Source: Gammaproteobacteria bacterium
GTDB taxonomy: Bacteria > Pseudomonadota > Gammaproteobacteria > Pseudomonadales > Pseudomonadaceae
Assembly: GCA_018816095.1 (NCBI GenBank)
Contig: JAHIWP010000031.1
Span: forward strand, 1 to 53,013
Length of the DNA: 53,013 bases
Direction: 5' to 3'
Positions 19,201 to 27,042 of this stretch are shown here, piece after piece; position 1 is the first letter of the stretch, and each line of letters opens with the position of its first letter. Under the pieces are notes generated by a model, which was not told the origin of the DNA, ran no database searches, and saw only the letters and a program-made list of their open reading frames with translations. The translations under genes were made by a program, and so were the position numbers.

Positions 19201-20734
19201 CTGGGACATCAGCGACCGTAAGGCGGTGGAAGACCAACTGCGGCTCAGCCAACAACGCTTCAGCAACGCCTTTAGCCTCGCCCCCCAGGGGATGGCGTTG
19301 GTGTCCCTGCAAGGCCAGTGGCTGGAAGTTAACGATCAGCTCTGCGAGATGCTCGGCTATAGCCGCGAACAGCTGCTGTGCTGCGACTTTCAGCAGATCA
19401 CCCACCCTGATGACCTGGATGCCGACCTGCGCAATGTCGAGGAGCTCGTCGCCGGGGAGATCAACAGCTATCAAATGGAAAAACGCTACTTCGACAGCCA
19501 GGGCCGGATTATCTGGGTGTTGCTCAGCGTGGCCCTGGTTCGCGACAGCGACGACCAACCCGTGCACTTCGTGGTACAGATCCAGGACTTCAGTGAGCGT
19601 ATCGCCAGCGAAATGGCCATCCGCGAACGCGAGGATTACCTGAGCACCCTGCTCGACAACGTGCTCGATGCGATTATCACCATCGACCAGCAGGGCTATA
19701 TCGAAACCTTTAACCATGCCGCCGAACGCATCTTCGGCTACAGCCATCTGGAAGTCTCGGGACACCGCGCCACCGTACTGCTGCCGGAACCGCAACGCTC
19801 GATGCGCGCCCGCTACCTCAGCCATTTCCTGAAAACCGGCATCCAGCAGATGCTCGGCAAGGAGATCGAGCTCACCGCACAGCGTAACAACGGCGAAACC
19901 TTCACCATCGAACTGGCCGTCTCGCAGATCAGCCACCAAGGTGAACGGCGCTTTATTGCGGTAATCCGCGATATCGAAGAACGCAAACGCATTGAGCGGA
20001 TGAAAGACGAGTTCGTCTCCACCGTCAGCCATGAGCTGCGCACTCCGCTGACGGCGATTGCCGGTTCCCTTGGCCTGGTCAATGGCGGCGCCCTCGGCGA
20101 AGTGCCAGCGAGCATGCAGCAGATGCTGCAGATCGCCCAAGACAACAGCCAGCGCCTCAACCTGCTGATCAATGACCTGCTCGATATGGAAAAACTGGTC
20201 GCCGGCAAAATGCTTTTCGAGCTGCACGATGAGGCCTTGCAGCCCCTGCTGGAGCAGGCCATTCAAGAGAATCAGCCGTACGCTGACCATTACCACGTCC
20301 AGCTGCAGCTACAGGGCCCAGCCACTCAAGCCTGGGTACGGGTCGACAAACTGCGCCTGGCTCAAGTGCTGGCCAACCTGCTGTCGAACGCGGCCAAGTT
20401 CTCGCCCCAAGGGCAGACAGTGGAGGTGCGCGTGCAGCCACACGACAACCGTGTGCGCATCAGCGTGACCGACCATGGCCCCGGTGTGCCGGAGAACTTC
20501 CAGGCGCGGATCTTCAGCAAGTTCTCCCAAGCCGACGCCACCGACACCCGGCAAAAAGGCGGTACGGGCCTGGGGCTGGCGATCAGCAAGGAAATCATCG
20601 AGCGCATGGGCGGGCAGATTGGCTTCGACTCAAGCCCCGGTCATGGCGCGACGTTCTGGTTTGAACTGACTACCCTGCCGCTGGCAACCACGCTCAACTT
20701 ACCGCCCCGCCCCGAGGACGCTCCGCATGCCTGA
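16256..20734 (+). CDS. 1492-residue sensor histidine kinase (periplasmic-GAF-GAF-PASx4-HisKA-HATPase)
   Basis: Very large membrane kinase. Order: TM1 (about 10-33), periplasmic sensor (about 35-325), TM2 (about 328-348), coiled coil, GAF1 (about 385-545), GAF2 (about 565-715), four PAS domains (about 725, 868, 995 and 1125 onward), HisKA with His1259 (VSHELRTPLT) and HATPase (NLLSNAAKFS, DHGPGVP, GGTGLGLAIS). There is no fused receiver: the C terminus stops after the ATPase. Its stop overlaps the ATG of a lone receiver gene (ATGCCTGA), which in turn overlaps an Hpt-REC-REC-GGDEF gene. These probably form one split phosphorelay. The signal is unknown; the number of sensor modules suggests several inputs, including ligands in the periplasm. 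Confidence 0.9.
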   Translation: MDKQSKPSAIYWLVGLGSLGLAIFFSVLGGLALNQQQTLWTLQIAKQHELQSLTLRNSQQELQQQAQLLAETIAADAWLVELVRQAYALQSREQPDIQSLNAIRNQLYTRLAPRWRSLQGTLRFSLSVHLAPAAEVLLRVHQPQWFGDRPATQRPMLLESLRQPATTTGLLANEQGLSMRAIVPLRVDSLDGPVNVGALEVSLDMLKNLQQLDHELDAGVALLLKRPLRASGSNEPLHTPSTTADYWYLAGFSQVQVQHWQAQQRLPAPEAGDTFKLLDDQGRTYLLNQVSLSDYPSGAGGIDSQIRALTWRDISPLYSQHQRDQRWLMGKWLVAWLAAEALLLLLLQATRHSSLKVVRRHNADLQQRNQQTEDSRQLLALIAEVQAAYINADNQREAFDKLLVRTLKVSASQFGFIGEILLDDRGARYLRTVAISNIAWDADTRAFYDAHAPQGLAFRNLDSLFGQVIRSGQPLITNDPANHPKSAGLPPGHPPLLAFAGLPIHANGELLGMLGLANCEGGYSADFFTQLQPLLTTLGQVFDALRRDSQRELTQQRMQRQQAALRALNEIAALPKLSTKEQLRQALQLGAQFYDMPIGIISQIEAQSYQVMVQVSPPNSLQDGQCFDLGDTYCSIALRSQDVLAIANMGQSEHAAHPCYPLFALESYIGTSIWVAGQRFGTLCYASSEARPSAFDEADEEFLRLFARWVGATLERLQHEEQTLEARRFLQAVLDSATGVSIITSDTGGLITLFNSGAERLLGYRSAEVIGQSNPALFHRADEIQARGAQLSREEGHEISGWAVLTSIPAKGEPETRQWTYVCKNGEPRTVNLTVSAMRDSQGAINGYLGIASDINDLQNATRALQKSESRFRGLVANLPGAVYRCRNDADWCMSYLSEEILALSGYPASDFINNRVRSFSSVIHPDDLAITYQAVRAVEHQESFELTYRLQHANGHSVWVREKGRGEYDSDGKLQWISGFIWDISDRKAVEDQLRLSQQRFSNAFSLAPQGMALVSLQGQWLEVNDQLCEMLGYSREQLLCCDFQQITHPDDLDADLRNVEELVAGEINSYQMEKRYFDSQGRIIWVLLSVALVRDSDDQPVHFVVQIQDFSERIASEMAIREREDYLSTLLDNVLDAIITIDQQGYIETFNHAAERIFGYSHLEVSGHRATVLLPEPQRSMRARYLSHFLKTGIQQMLGKEIELTAQRNNGETFTIELAVSQISHQGERRFIAVIRDIEERKRIERMKDEFVSTVSHELRTPLTAIAGSLGLVNGGALGEVPASMQQMLQIAQDNSQRLNLLINDLLDMEKLVAGKMLFELHDEALQPLLEQAIQENQPYADHYHVQLQLQGPATQAWVRVDKLRLAQVLANLLSNAAKFSPQGQTVEVRVQPHDNRVRISVTDHGPGVPENFQARIFSKFSQADATDTRQKGGTGLGLAISKEIIERMGGQIGFDSSPGHGATFWFELTTLPLATTLNLPPRPEDAPHA

Positions 20735-21113
20735 CCTACGACGCATCCTGCATGTGGAAGACGACCCCTCGATCCAGGCCGTGACCAAGCTGGCCCTGGA
20801 GGTCGTAGGCGGTTTTCAGGTGCTCAGCTGCGCCTGCGGCCAGGACGCCCTGGACCAACTGCAAGGCTTTGCCCCGGACTTTATCTTGCTGGACGTGATG
20901 ATGCCGGGCATGGACGGCCCACAAACCCTGGCGCAAATCGCCCGGCTGATCGACATTAACCAGGTGCCAGTGGCCTTTATGACCGCCAAAGTACAGCCCG
21001 CAGAAATCGCCTATTACTGCAGCCTTGGCGCCCGTGACGTGATCATCAAACCCTTCGACCCCATGCAACTGGCTTCGCAGGTGCGCACTATCTGGAATCG
21101 GGCCCATGAGTAA
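20727..21113 (+). CDS. stand-alone receiver (CheY-like) response regulator
   Basis: A 128-residue single receiver domain: acidic patch in HVEDDPS, phospho-acceptor Asp in FILLDVMMPGMDG, Lys in VIIKPFDP. It starts inside the kinase gene and ends inside the next gene (8-base overlaps each side), so the three should be made in fixed proportion. With a kinase lacking a receiver upstream and an Hpt protein downstream, its natural role is the phosphate shuttle from kinase His1259 to Hpt His61. Confidence 0.92.
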   Translation: MPDLRRILHVEDDPSIQAVTKLALEVVGGFQVLSCACGQDALDQLQGFAPDFILLDVMMPGMDGPQTLAQIARLIDINQVPVAFMTAKVQPAEIAYYCSLGARDVIIKPFDPMQLASQVRTIWNRAHE

Positions 21114-22758
21114 CACCAAAACCCCAGCGCAAGAGCTACAAAAGCACCTGCAGCAACTCAGTGATGCCTTCGCCTTGCGCCTGCAGGAAGACTTGCCCGC
21201 ACTCAGGCAGGACGCCGAACAGCTGCTAAACGCCGCTGAACCGCAAGAACAGCTGCGCTGCCTGCAGACCATACGTGAGCAGCTGCACAAGCTCGCCGGA
21301 GCCGCTGGGACTTTCGGTTTCAGCCGCCTTGGCCAACGCGCCCGCGAGCTGGAGCAGGAAGCCGAGCACTGGCTGACCACCCTGCAACAGGAACAACAGA
21401 GCCTGCAGGACTTCAGCCAGAGCCTGCAGCAACTGGCCAATCAGGTGTATCAGCCCGAACCGGAGCCAAGCCCGGCGCCCGCCAGCGCATCACCGAGCAA
21501 AGCCCCCCAGCGTGAGCGGCGTATCTACATCCTCGAAGATCAATACGCTGTCGGCGAAACGATGCGCCTGACCCTGAATAACTTTGGTTACCAGGCCGAA
21601 CACTTCACCCGCATTGCCGAACTCGATCATGCCTTGCAACAGCAACGACCAGACGCCCTGATCCTCGACGTTAACCTGCCCGACGAAAATGTCACTGGCC
21701 TGGCCTACGCCGCCAGCCTGCAAGAACGCCTGGACGAGCCGCTCCCTCTGCTGGTGACCACCACCCAAGACGACTTTGCCACTCACCTGGAGGCCGTACG
21801 GGTCGGCGCGATGGGTTTTTTCACCAAACCGGTGGACATCCCGCAGTTGGAAAATCGCCTGGAGCGCTGCTTCGCCCAGCAGCAAGGCGAACCCTATCGG
21901 GTGCTGATCATCGACGATGACCGCGAGCTGGCCAGCCGTTTCAGCCTGATTCTGCGTGGCGCCAACATGCTGGTGGAGATGCAGCATGATCCCGCGGAAA
22001 TCTTCACCCATATGCGCAACTTCAACCCTGAAGTGATCCTGCTGGACGTCAACATGCCCAACTGCACCGGCCCCGAGCTGGCGCAGATCATCCGCATGTA
22101 TGACGACTGGCTGCGCGTACCGATCATCTACCTGTCGGCAGAAACCGATATCAACCGGCAGATGAATGCCCTGATTAAAGCCGGCGATGACTTCGTCACC
22201 AAACCGATTTCCGATAACGCCCTGGTCGCTGCCGTATTCTCCCGCGCACAACGCGCACGGCTGCTGAGCAACGCCCTGTCGCGCGACAGCCTGACCGGCT
22301 TGCTCAAACACGCCGACATCAAAGAGCAGGCAGCGGTCGAGCTGGAGCGCGCACAGCGCAGCGGCAAACCGGCCAGCGTGGCCATGCTCGATATCGACTT
22401 CTTCAAGAAGGTTAACGACAGCCACGGCCATGCCGCCGGCGACAACGTCATCCGCGCCCTGGCCAACCTGCTGCGCCAGCGCCTACGCCGCATCGACAGC
22501 CTGGGCCGCTATGGCGGCGAGGAATTTCTCGTGGTGCTGCCAGACTGCACGGCCGAGCAAGCCCTGCGAGTGCTCGATGAAATTCGCCAGCGCTTCGCCG
22601 AGTTGAAATTTATCGCAGCCGGCAGTGAATTCTCGGTCACCCTGAGTGCCGGAATCGCCTCCACCGAAGCTGCACCCGTGAGTGCCAGCGAACTGCTGGA
22701 AAAGGCCGACCAAGCGCTTTACGCCGCCAAACATGGCGGGCGTAATCAGGTGCGTTAG
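21106..22758 (+). CDS. Hpt-REC-REC-GGDEF diguanylate cyclase
   Basis: A 550-residue protein. An N-terminal Hpt domain (about 1-115; His61 in [13 protein letters not shown]) is followed by a Pro/Ala linker, REC1 (about 137-260; Asp188, Lys241), REC2 (about 265-385; Asp314, TKPIS) and GGDEF (about 395-550). The active site is GGEEF (470-474) with RRID five residues before it, the PleD-type inhibitory site, so the cyclase looks active and feedback-inhibited. REC-REC-GGDEF is the PleD plan; an Hpt on the same chain is unusual and places relay and output in one polypeptide. It starts within the end of the lone receiver gene (ATGAGTAA). Confidence 0.9.
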   Translation: MSNTKTPAQELQKHLQQLSDAFALRLQEDLPALRQDAEQLLNAAEPQEQLRCLQTIREQLHKLAGAAGTFGFSRLGQRARELEQEAEHWLTTLQQEQQSLQDFSQSLQQLANQVYQPEPEPSPAPASASPSKAPQRERRIYILEDQYAVGETMRLTLNNFGYQAEHFTRIAELDHALQQQRPDALILDVNLPDENVTGLAYAASLQERLDEPLPLLVTTTQDDFATHLEAVRVGAMGFFTKPVDIPQLENRLERCFAQQQGEPYRVLIIDDDRELASRFSLILRGANMLVEMQHDPAEIFTHMRNFNPEVILLDVNMPNCTGPELAQIIRMYDDWLRVPIIYLSAETDINRQMNALIKAGDDFVTKPISDNALVAAVFSRAQRARLLSNALSRDSLTGLLKHADIKEQAAVELERAQRSGKPASVAMLDIDFFKKVNDSHGHAAGDNVIRALANLLRQRLRRIDSLGRYGGEEFLVVLPDCTAEQALRVLDEIRQRFAELKFIAAGSEFSVTLSAGIASTEAAPVSASELLEKADQALYAAKHGGRNQVR

Positions 22759-22806
22759 GCCTATCGCCAACGGCCTACCGAGTACAAACCCGCAACCGTC
22801 TAAGAC

Positions 22807-22829
22807 TGCCGGCAAGCTGTTTGCCGGCA
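22807..22829 (+). terminator. hairpin after the cyclase gene
   Basis: TGCCGGCAA-gctgt-TTGCCGGCA, 48 bases after the cyclase stop. It has no T tract, so it is either a weak terminator or an mRNA 3'-end stabiliser. Confidence 0.45.
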
Positions 22830-22889
22830 TCTGCGCGCGCCAATCAAGCTTTACAAATCATGTCAAAGCCGGAACTCAGCGCGAAATTG

Positions 22890-22909
22890 TTGTACAAACA
22901 TTGTGCAAA
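22890..22909 (+). promoter_or_regulatory. paired TTGT(A/G)CAAA direct repeats before the fasciclin gene
   Basis: TTGTACAAA (22890-22898) and TTGTGCAAA (22901-22909), spaced 11 bases start to start, so on one face of the helix; the first contains the palindrome TTGTACAA. They lie 30-50 bases before the ATG, where a regulator or part of a promoter would sit. No known site is matched. Confidence 0.35.
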
Positions 22910-22937
22910 ACAAATAACCCTGTATCAGGAGATTTTT

Positions 22938-23450
22938 ATGTTTGCTCAACTCAGCTCGACCACCCAACGCCTTAAGCGCACGCTGATGCTGGCCACGGCC
23001 ACCCTGACCGTTGCGGCAATGCCGGCCTTTGCCGACATGCACGGCGATAAGAAAGATATCGTCGACACCGCTGTCGCCGCCGGCCAGTTCAACACGCTGG
23101 TCACCGCCGTGACCGCCGCCGGCCTGGTTGAAACCCTCAAAGGCGAGGGGCCGTTCACCGTCTTCGCACCCAATGATGCGGCATTCGCCAAAATCCCCAA
23201 GGCTGACCTCGACGCCTTGCTGGCCGACAAGGAAAAGCTCACGGCCGTACTCACTTACCACGTCGTCCCGGGCAAGCTGATGGCGGCTGACCTGACCGGT
23301 AAGTCCGCGCTAAAAACTGTACAAGGCGGTGAACTGATGCTGGATACCAGCAATGGCGTCAGCGTCGATGGCGCCTCGGTCGTCGCGGCAGACATCGAGA
23401 CCAGCAACGGCGTGATTCACGTCATCGACTCGGTGGTGCTGCCCAAGTAA
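22938..23450 (+). CDS. secreted fasciclin (FAS1) domain protein
   Basis: A 170-residue exported protein: signal peptide ([18 protein letters not shown], cleaved near ADM) and one FAS1 domain with the H1 and H2 motifs ([33 protein letters not shown]). Bacterial FAS1 proteins act in adhesion and extracellular matrix, but the role here is not known. Start at ATG 22938, seven bases after AGGAG. It has its own terminator, so it appears to be a single-gene unit. Its place just behind a c-di-GMP cluster makes a matrix role attractive but unproven. Confidence 0.9.
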   Translation: MFAQLSSTTQRLKRTLMLATATLTVAAMPAFADMHGDKKDIVDTAVAAGQFNTLVTAVTAAGLVETLKGEGPFTVFAPNDAAFAKIPKADLDALLADKEKLTAVLTYHVVPGKLMAADLTGKSALKTVQGGELMLDTSNGVSVDGASVVAADIETSNGVIHVIDSVVLPK

Positions 23451-23483
23451 CAGCGGGCTTCGCCATCCGCGAAACACACGAAG

Positions 23484-23512
23484 GCCGCCCCTTTTTAGGG
23501 GCGGCTTTTTTA
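23484..23512 (+). terminator. terminator after the fasciclin gene
   Basis: GCCGCCCC-ttttta-GGGGCGGC followed by TTTTTTT. Confidence 0.92.
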
Positions 23513-23570
23513 TTGAATGAACACTGAGCACCACTCAAGCTTGGCTTTGTGAAATTTATAGCGTAAGTTT

Positions 23571-23600
23571 TCATGAAATTATTTAAATAAAATTTCATGA
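23571..23600 (+). promoter_or_regulatory. perfect inverted repeat upstream of the pauB-type gene (operator candidate)
   Basis: TCATGAAATT (23571-23580), 10-base AT spacer, AATTTCATGA (23591-23600): a perfect 10-base dyad ending 8 bases before the ATG and overlapping the ribosome site. A third related half (TGTGAAATTTAT) lies near 23548. Best candidate ligand-responsive repressor is the XRE-cupin protein encoded two genes on. Confidence 0.55.
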
Positions 23601-23608
23601 GGCGCGCC

Positions 23609-24898
23609 ATGTTCAAGCAATCCGCCCAGCATATCGGCACTTACTATGCTGCCACCTACCCCGGGTCGATCCCGCTGCGCCCGCGCCTGCAGGAAGCGCT
23701 GCAGTGCGATGTACTGATTATCGGTGGTGGTTTCAGCGGTTTGCACACGGCGTTGCGCCTGGCACTGGCCGGCAAGAAGGTAGTGGTGCTGGAAGCCAGT
23801 CGCCTGGCCTGGGCGGCTTCTGGACGCAACGGCGGTCAGGCCCTACCGGGCTGGTCCTGCGATATGCCGCCCTTCGAGAAGGCCCTGGGCCTGGAGCGCG
23901 CCCGCCGCCTGTGGGACAGCATGGTCTGGGCCGCCGAAGAAATGCGCGAGCTGCCCGAGCGCCACAACTTCGGTATCGATTACCGCACCGGCGCGATCTA
24001 CACCACCGTGTTGCCGCGCCGCGTAAAGCAGTTGCAAGAGAGCCTGGAAGAAGCCGAACAGAAATATGGCTACTCACAGCTGAGCTTTATCCCCAAGCAC
24101 GAACTGCCCGAGTGGATCGCCAGCCCACGCTACCTGGCCGCCCTGCACGACAGCGGCGCCGCCCACCTTAACCCGCTGAAACTGGCCCAGGGCCTGGCCG
24201 ATGCCATCGAAAAAGCCGGCGGACAGATTTTCGAGCAGAGCAAAGCGCTGGACTACCGCGAAACCGCAGAAGGTTATGTGGCGCGCACTGAAGCAGGCGA
24301 GGTGCGCAGCGACCTGCTGGTACTGGCCTGCAACGCCTATATCGACCGCCTCGACCCGCCGCTGGCGAAACGCCTGCTGCCGGTGGGCTCCTACCAAGTG
24401 GCCACCGCGCCGCTCGACCCGGAACTGGCCCGCTCGCTGTTCCCGCGAGGCACCTGCGCCATCGATAACCAGTTCGTGCCGGACTACTTCCGCGTCACCC
24501 CAGACAACCGCCTGCTGTTCGGCGGCGGCTGCACCTACCTCGGCGGCATCCCCAAGGATGTGCCGGCGGCCACACGGCCGTATCTGGAGCGGGTATTCCC
24601 GCAACTGCGCGGCGTGCAGATCGACTACGGCTGGGGCGGGCATATCGACTGCACCATGCACCGTACCCCGGATGTCGGCCGCAGTGGGCAGAAGTACTGG
24701 CTACAAGGCTTCTCCGGCCACGGCATCCTGCCGACCTTGGCGGCCGCCCGCGCGGTAAGCGATGCGATCCTTGGTGACGCCGACCTGCTAGAGCTGTACC
24801 AAGGCCTGAGCAATCCGCGCTTTCCCGGCGGCAATCTACTCGCGGCGCCGATCGAAGCCGTCGGCAAGGCCTGGTATCGCCTGCGCGATGTCATTTAA
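23609..24898 (+). CDS. FAD-dependent gamma-glutamylputrescine oxidase (PuuB/PauB type)
   Basis: DAO-fold flavoenzyme of 429 residues; the FAD dinucleotide-binding motif is DVLIIGGGFSGLHTALRLA near the N terminus and a second flavin-contacting segment is ASGRNGGQ. It oxidises gamma-glutamylputrescine, or a related glutamylated polyamine, to the aldehyde, giving H2O2 and ammonia. ATG 23609 is chosen over ATG 23597 because TGAGG precedes it properly. The gene is followed 11 bases on by an XRE-cupin regulator and then by gamma-glutamylputrescine synthetase, so the operon carries the first two steps of the pathway plus control. Which PauB paralogue this is cannot be told here. Confidence 0.88.
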   Translation: MFKQSAQHIGTYYAATYPGSIPLRPRLQEALQCDVLIIGGGFSGLHTALRLALAGKKVVVLEASRLAWAASGRNGGQALPGWSCDMPPFEKALGLERARRLWDSMVWAAEEMRELPERHNFGIDYRTGAIYTTVLPRRVKQLQESLEEAEQKYGYSQLSFIPKHELPEWIASPRYLAALHDSGAAHLNPLKLAQGLADAIEKAGGQIFEQSKALDYRETAEGYVARTEAGEVRSDLLVLACNAYIDRLDPPLAKRLLPVGSYQVATAPLDPELARSLFPRGTCAIDNQFVPDYFRVTPDNRLLFGGGCTYLGGIPKDVPAATRPYLERVFPQLRGVQIDYGWGGHIDCTMHRTPDVGRSGQKYWLQGFSGHGILPTLAAARAVSDAILGDADLLELYQGLSNPRFPGGNLLAAPIEAVGKAWYRLRDVI

Positions 24899-24909
24899 GG
24901 AAGTTGACC

Positions 24910-25467
24910 ATGGACATGCAGGAAGAAGTCGAAGGTCTGGCGATCCTGATCCGCGACCTGCGCAAGCATAAAAATCTCACCCTCGGTGAGTTGGCCGCGC
25001 GCATCGACCGTTCAGTAGGTTTTTTGTCGCAGGTTGAGCGCGGCCTGTCGCGCCCAACCGTGGCGGACCTCACCGCCATCAGCGAAACCCTGGGCGTGCC
25101 GACCACCTATTTCTATAGCCTGAGCAAGCCGCGCGCCGTGCCCTGGGTAACCCGTCCAGATGAGCGCCGCACGCTCTACTACGCCGGCGGCATCACCGAC
25201 GTGCTGGCCTCCCCCAGCATCTCGGCCGGGTTCTCCATGCTCGAAAGCTTCCTGCAACCGGGGGCGAGCAGCGGCGAAGGCCACCTCAACGACAGCGACG
25301 AGCAAGGCGGCTTTGTCCTAGAGGGCGAACTGACGATCTGGTACGGCGACGACGCCGAGCCGGTCACCCTCGGCCCCAACGACAGCTTCCAACTACCGCC
25401 GCATGCGCAGTTCCGCTACGCCAACCTAACCGATTCCCTCACCAGAGTGCTCTGGGTCTTCAACTGA
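24910..25467 (+). CDS. XRE-cupin transcriptional regulator, PuuR-like
   Basis: A 185-residue protein: N-terminal helix-turn-helix (LTLGELAARIDRSVGFLSQVERG) and C-terminal cupin (about 100-183; GHLNDSDEQGGFVLEGEL). This is the plan of PuuR, which represses putrescine catabolism and is released by a polyamine-pathway ligand. ATG 24910 follows AAGGAAG. It lies between the oxidase and synthetase genes and probably acts on the inverted repeat ahead of the oxidase. It is distinct from PauR, encoded at 34.8 kb, although both have the same domain plan. Confidence 0.88.
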   Translation: MDMQEEVEGLAILIRDLRKHKNLTLGELAARIDRSVGFLSQVERGLSRPTVADLTAISETLGVPTTYFYSLSKPRAVPWVTRPDERRTLYYAGGITDVLASPSISAGFSMLESFLQPGASSGEGHLNDSDEQGGFVLEGELTIWYGDDAEPVTLGPNDSFQLPPHAQFRYANLTDSLTRVLWVFN

Positions 25468-25484
25468 CCCGCGCAGATACCGCC

Positions 25485-26837
25485 ATGACAATAACAACCG
25501 CATTCCCCGACCTGCTTAGCGAAGTTCGCGCCTTCCGCGCCGCTCACCCAGACGTGCGTTATGTCGACCTGATCAGCCTGGATATTCCCGGGCATTTCTA
25601 CGGCAAGCGTTACCCCATAGACATGCTGGAGAAGGTTGCCGCCGGCAGCCCGCTGAAAATCCCGCAAAACTGCGTGCTGCTCGGCGTACAGGGCGGCCTG
25701 CACCCGATTGGCGATTACTGCTTCAACGATGGCGACCCGGATGCGCCGCGCCGACTGATCCCCGGCACCCTCAAGCCGGTACGCTGGGAAAGCCAGCCGC
25801 TGGGGCAAATGCTGATCAGCTCCGATGGCACGCAAGCACCGATCGAATTCGAGCCGCGTGAAGTACTCGCCCGTGTGCTCAAGCGCCTCGAAGCACGCGG
25901 CATTCGTCCGGTGGTGGCGTTTGAGCTGGAGTTCTACCTGTTTGATCGCAAGCTGCAAGACGGCCTGCCGCAGTTCCCCCGCGACCCGCTGTGCGACGAT
26001 GCCGACGACCAGCCGAACATGCACATCGAGCGCCTGTCGCGCTTTAGCGATGTGCTGCACGAGATCGTCGACGCCGCCAATGAACAGGGCGTGGACGCCA
26101 ACGTAATCACCGCCGAACTCGGCCCCGGCCAGTTCGAGATCAACTTCGGCCACTGTGACGACGGCCTGCGCGCCGCTGACTGGGCCGCCTTGTTCTGCCG
26201 CAGTACCCGTGGCGTGGCGCTCAAGCACGGCCAGCGTGCCAGCTTTATGAGCAAGCCCTACCTGCACGCGCCAGGCAGCGGCATGCATGTGCACGTCAGC
26301 CTGTATGACGCTGCCGGCAACAACCTGCTAGCCGCCGACGAGCAGCGCCCGCTGCGCCACGCCGTGGCCGGATGCCTGGAACTGCTGCCGCACTGCATGC
26401 CGATCTTCGCCGCCAACCACAATGCCTTCCGCCGCTACGGCGCCATGGTCAACGCCGCCAGCCGCGCCAGCTGGGGTTATGAGGACCGCGACGCGTGCAT
26501 CCGCATCCCCGAATCGGACGGCAAGAACCTGCGCATCGAACACCGCCTGGCCGGCGCCGACGCCAACCCTTATCTGGTACTGGCGGCGATTCTCACCGGC
26601 ATGGAACACGGCCTGGATGCCGGCCAGGAGCCGATTGCCCCGCTCAACGAGAACCGCCAAAGCGGCATCGACTTTCCTCAGGATATGCTCGGAGCAGTCA
26701 GCGCCATGCGCGACCATCCGGTGGTCAATCAGGGACTGGGCGAGGAGTTTGTGATGGTTTATTGCGAGAACAAACGCCAGGATCATCTGGCCTTTATGCA
26801 GGAAGTCAGCGCACGCGAATACCGCTGGTTTATGTGA
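25485..26837 (+). CDS. gamma-glutamylputrescine synthetase (PuuA/PauA type)
   Basis: Glutamine-synthetase-family ligase, 450 residues, joining glutamate to putrescine or another polyamine with ATP. GS-fold motifs are FELEFYL (metal-binding glutamates), ELGPGQFEINF, the GSGMHVHVSL loop and ANHNAFRRYGAM, and C-terminal RIEHRLAGADANPYL. It lacks the adenylylation tyrosine loop of GlnA. It follows the regulator by 17 bases. Together with the upstream oxidase and an aldehyde dehydrogenase (KauB is encoded at 42-43.6 kb) it opens the gamma-glutamyl route to GABA. P. aeruginosa has several paralogues of differing polyamine preference, so the exact substrate is open. Confidence 0.9.
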   Translation: MTITTAFPDLLSEVRAFRAAHPDVRYVDLISLDIPGHFYGKRYPIDMLEKVAAGSPLKIPQNCVLLGVQGGLHPIGDYCFNDGDPDAPRRLIPGTLKPVRWESQPLGQMLISSDGTQAPIEFEPREVLARVLKRLEARGIRPVVAFELEFYLFDRKLQDGLPQFPRDPLCDDADDQPNMHIERLSRFSDVLHEIVDAANEQGVDANVITAELGPGQFEINFGHCDDGLRAADWAALFCRSTRGVALKHGQRASFMSKPYLHAPGSGMHVHVSLYDAAGNNLLAADEQRPLRHAVAGCLELLPHCMPIFAANHNAFRRYGAMVNAASRASWGYEDRDACIRIPESDGKNLRIEHRLAGADANPYLVLAAILTGMEHGLDAGQEPIAPLNENRQSGIDFPQDMLGAVSAMRDHPVVNQGLGEEFVMVYCENKRQDHLAFMQEVSAREYRWFM

Positions 26838-26856
26838 GCCATAAGGGTGCAGATGC

Positions 26857-27021
26857 GTAGGGTGGGTTCGCGACGCCCTGCTCCGCACCCTCAGGCGCTG
26901 CGACTCTAGATGCGTCGCGTAACCCACCAGGCGTTAGCTGGCGTGCAGCCATGGTGGGTTACGGCGCAGCGTAAAGCCCAAGACAACCCCAATCGCAACA
27001 AGCGCCTAACCCACCCTACGG
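26857..27021. repeat. REP-like inverted repeat cluster
   Basis: Two inverted pairs: GTAGGGTGGGTTCGCGACGC with CGTCGCGTAACCCACC (26857-26929), then GGTGGGTTACGGCGC with GCGCCTAACCCACCCTAC (26953-27019). The outermost arms also pair. It lies between converging genes (pauA-like and chrA), the usual setting of such elements, and shares its GTAGG(A/G)TGGG core with the repeat at 942. Confidence 0.6.
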
Positions 27022-27042
27022 GTCGTGCATGCCTGTGCGACC

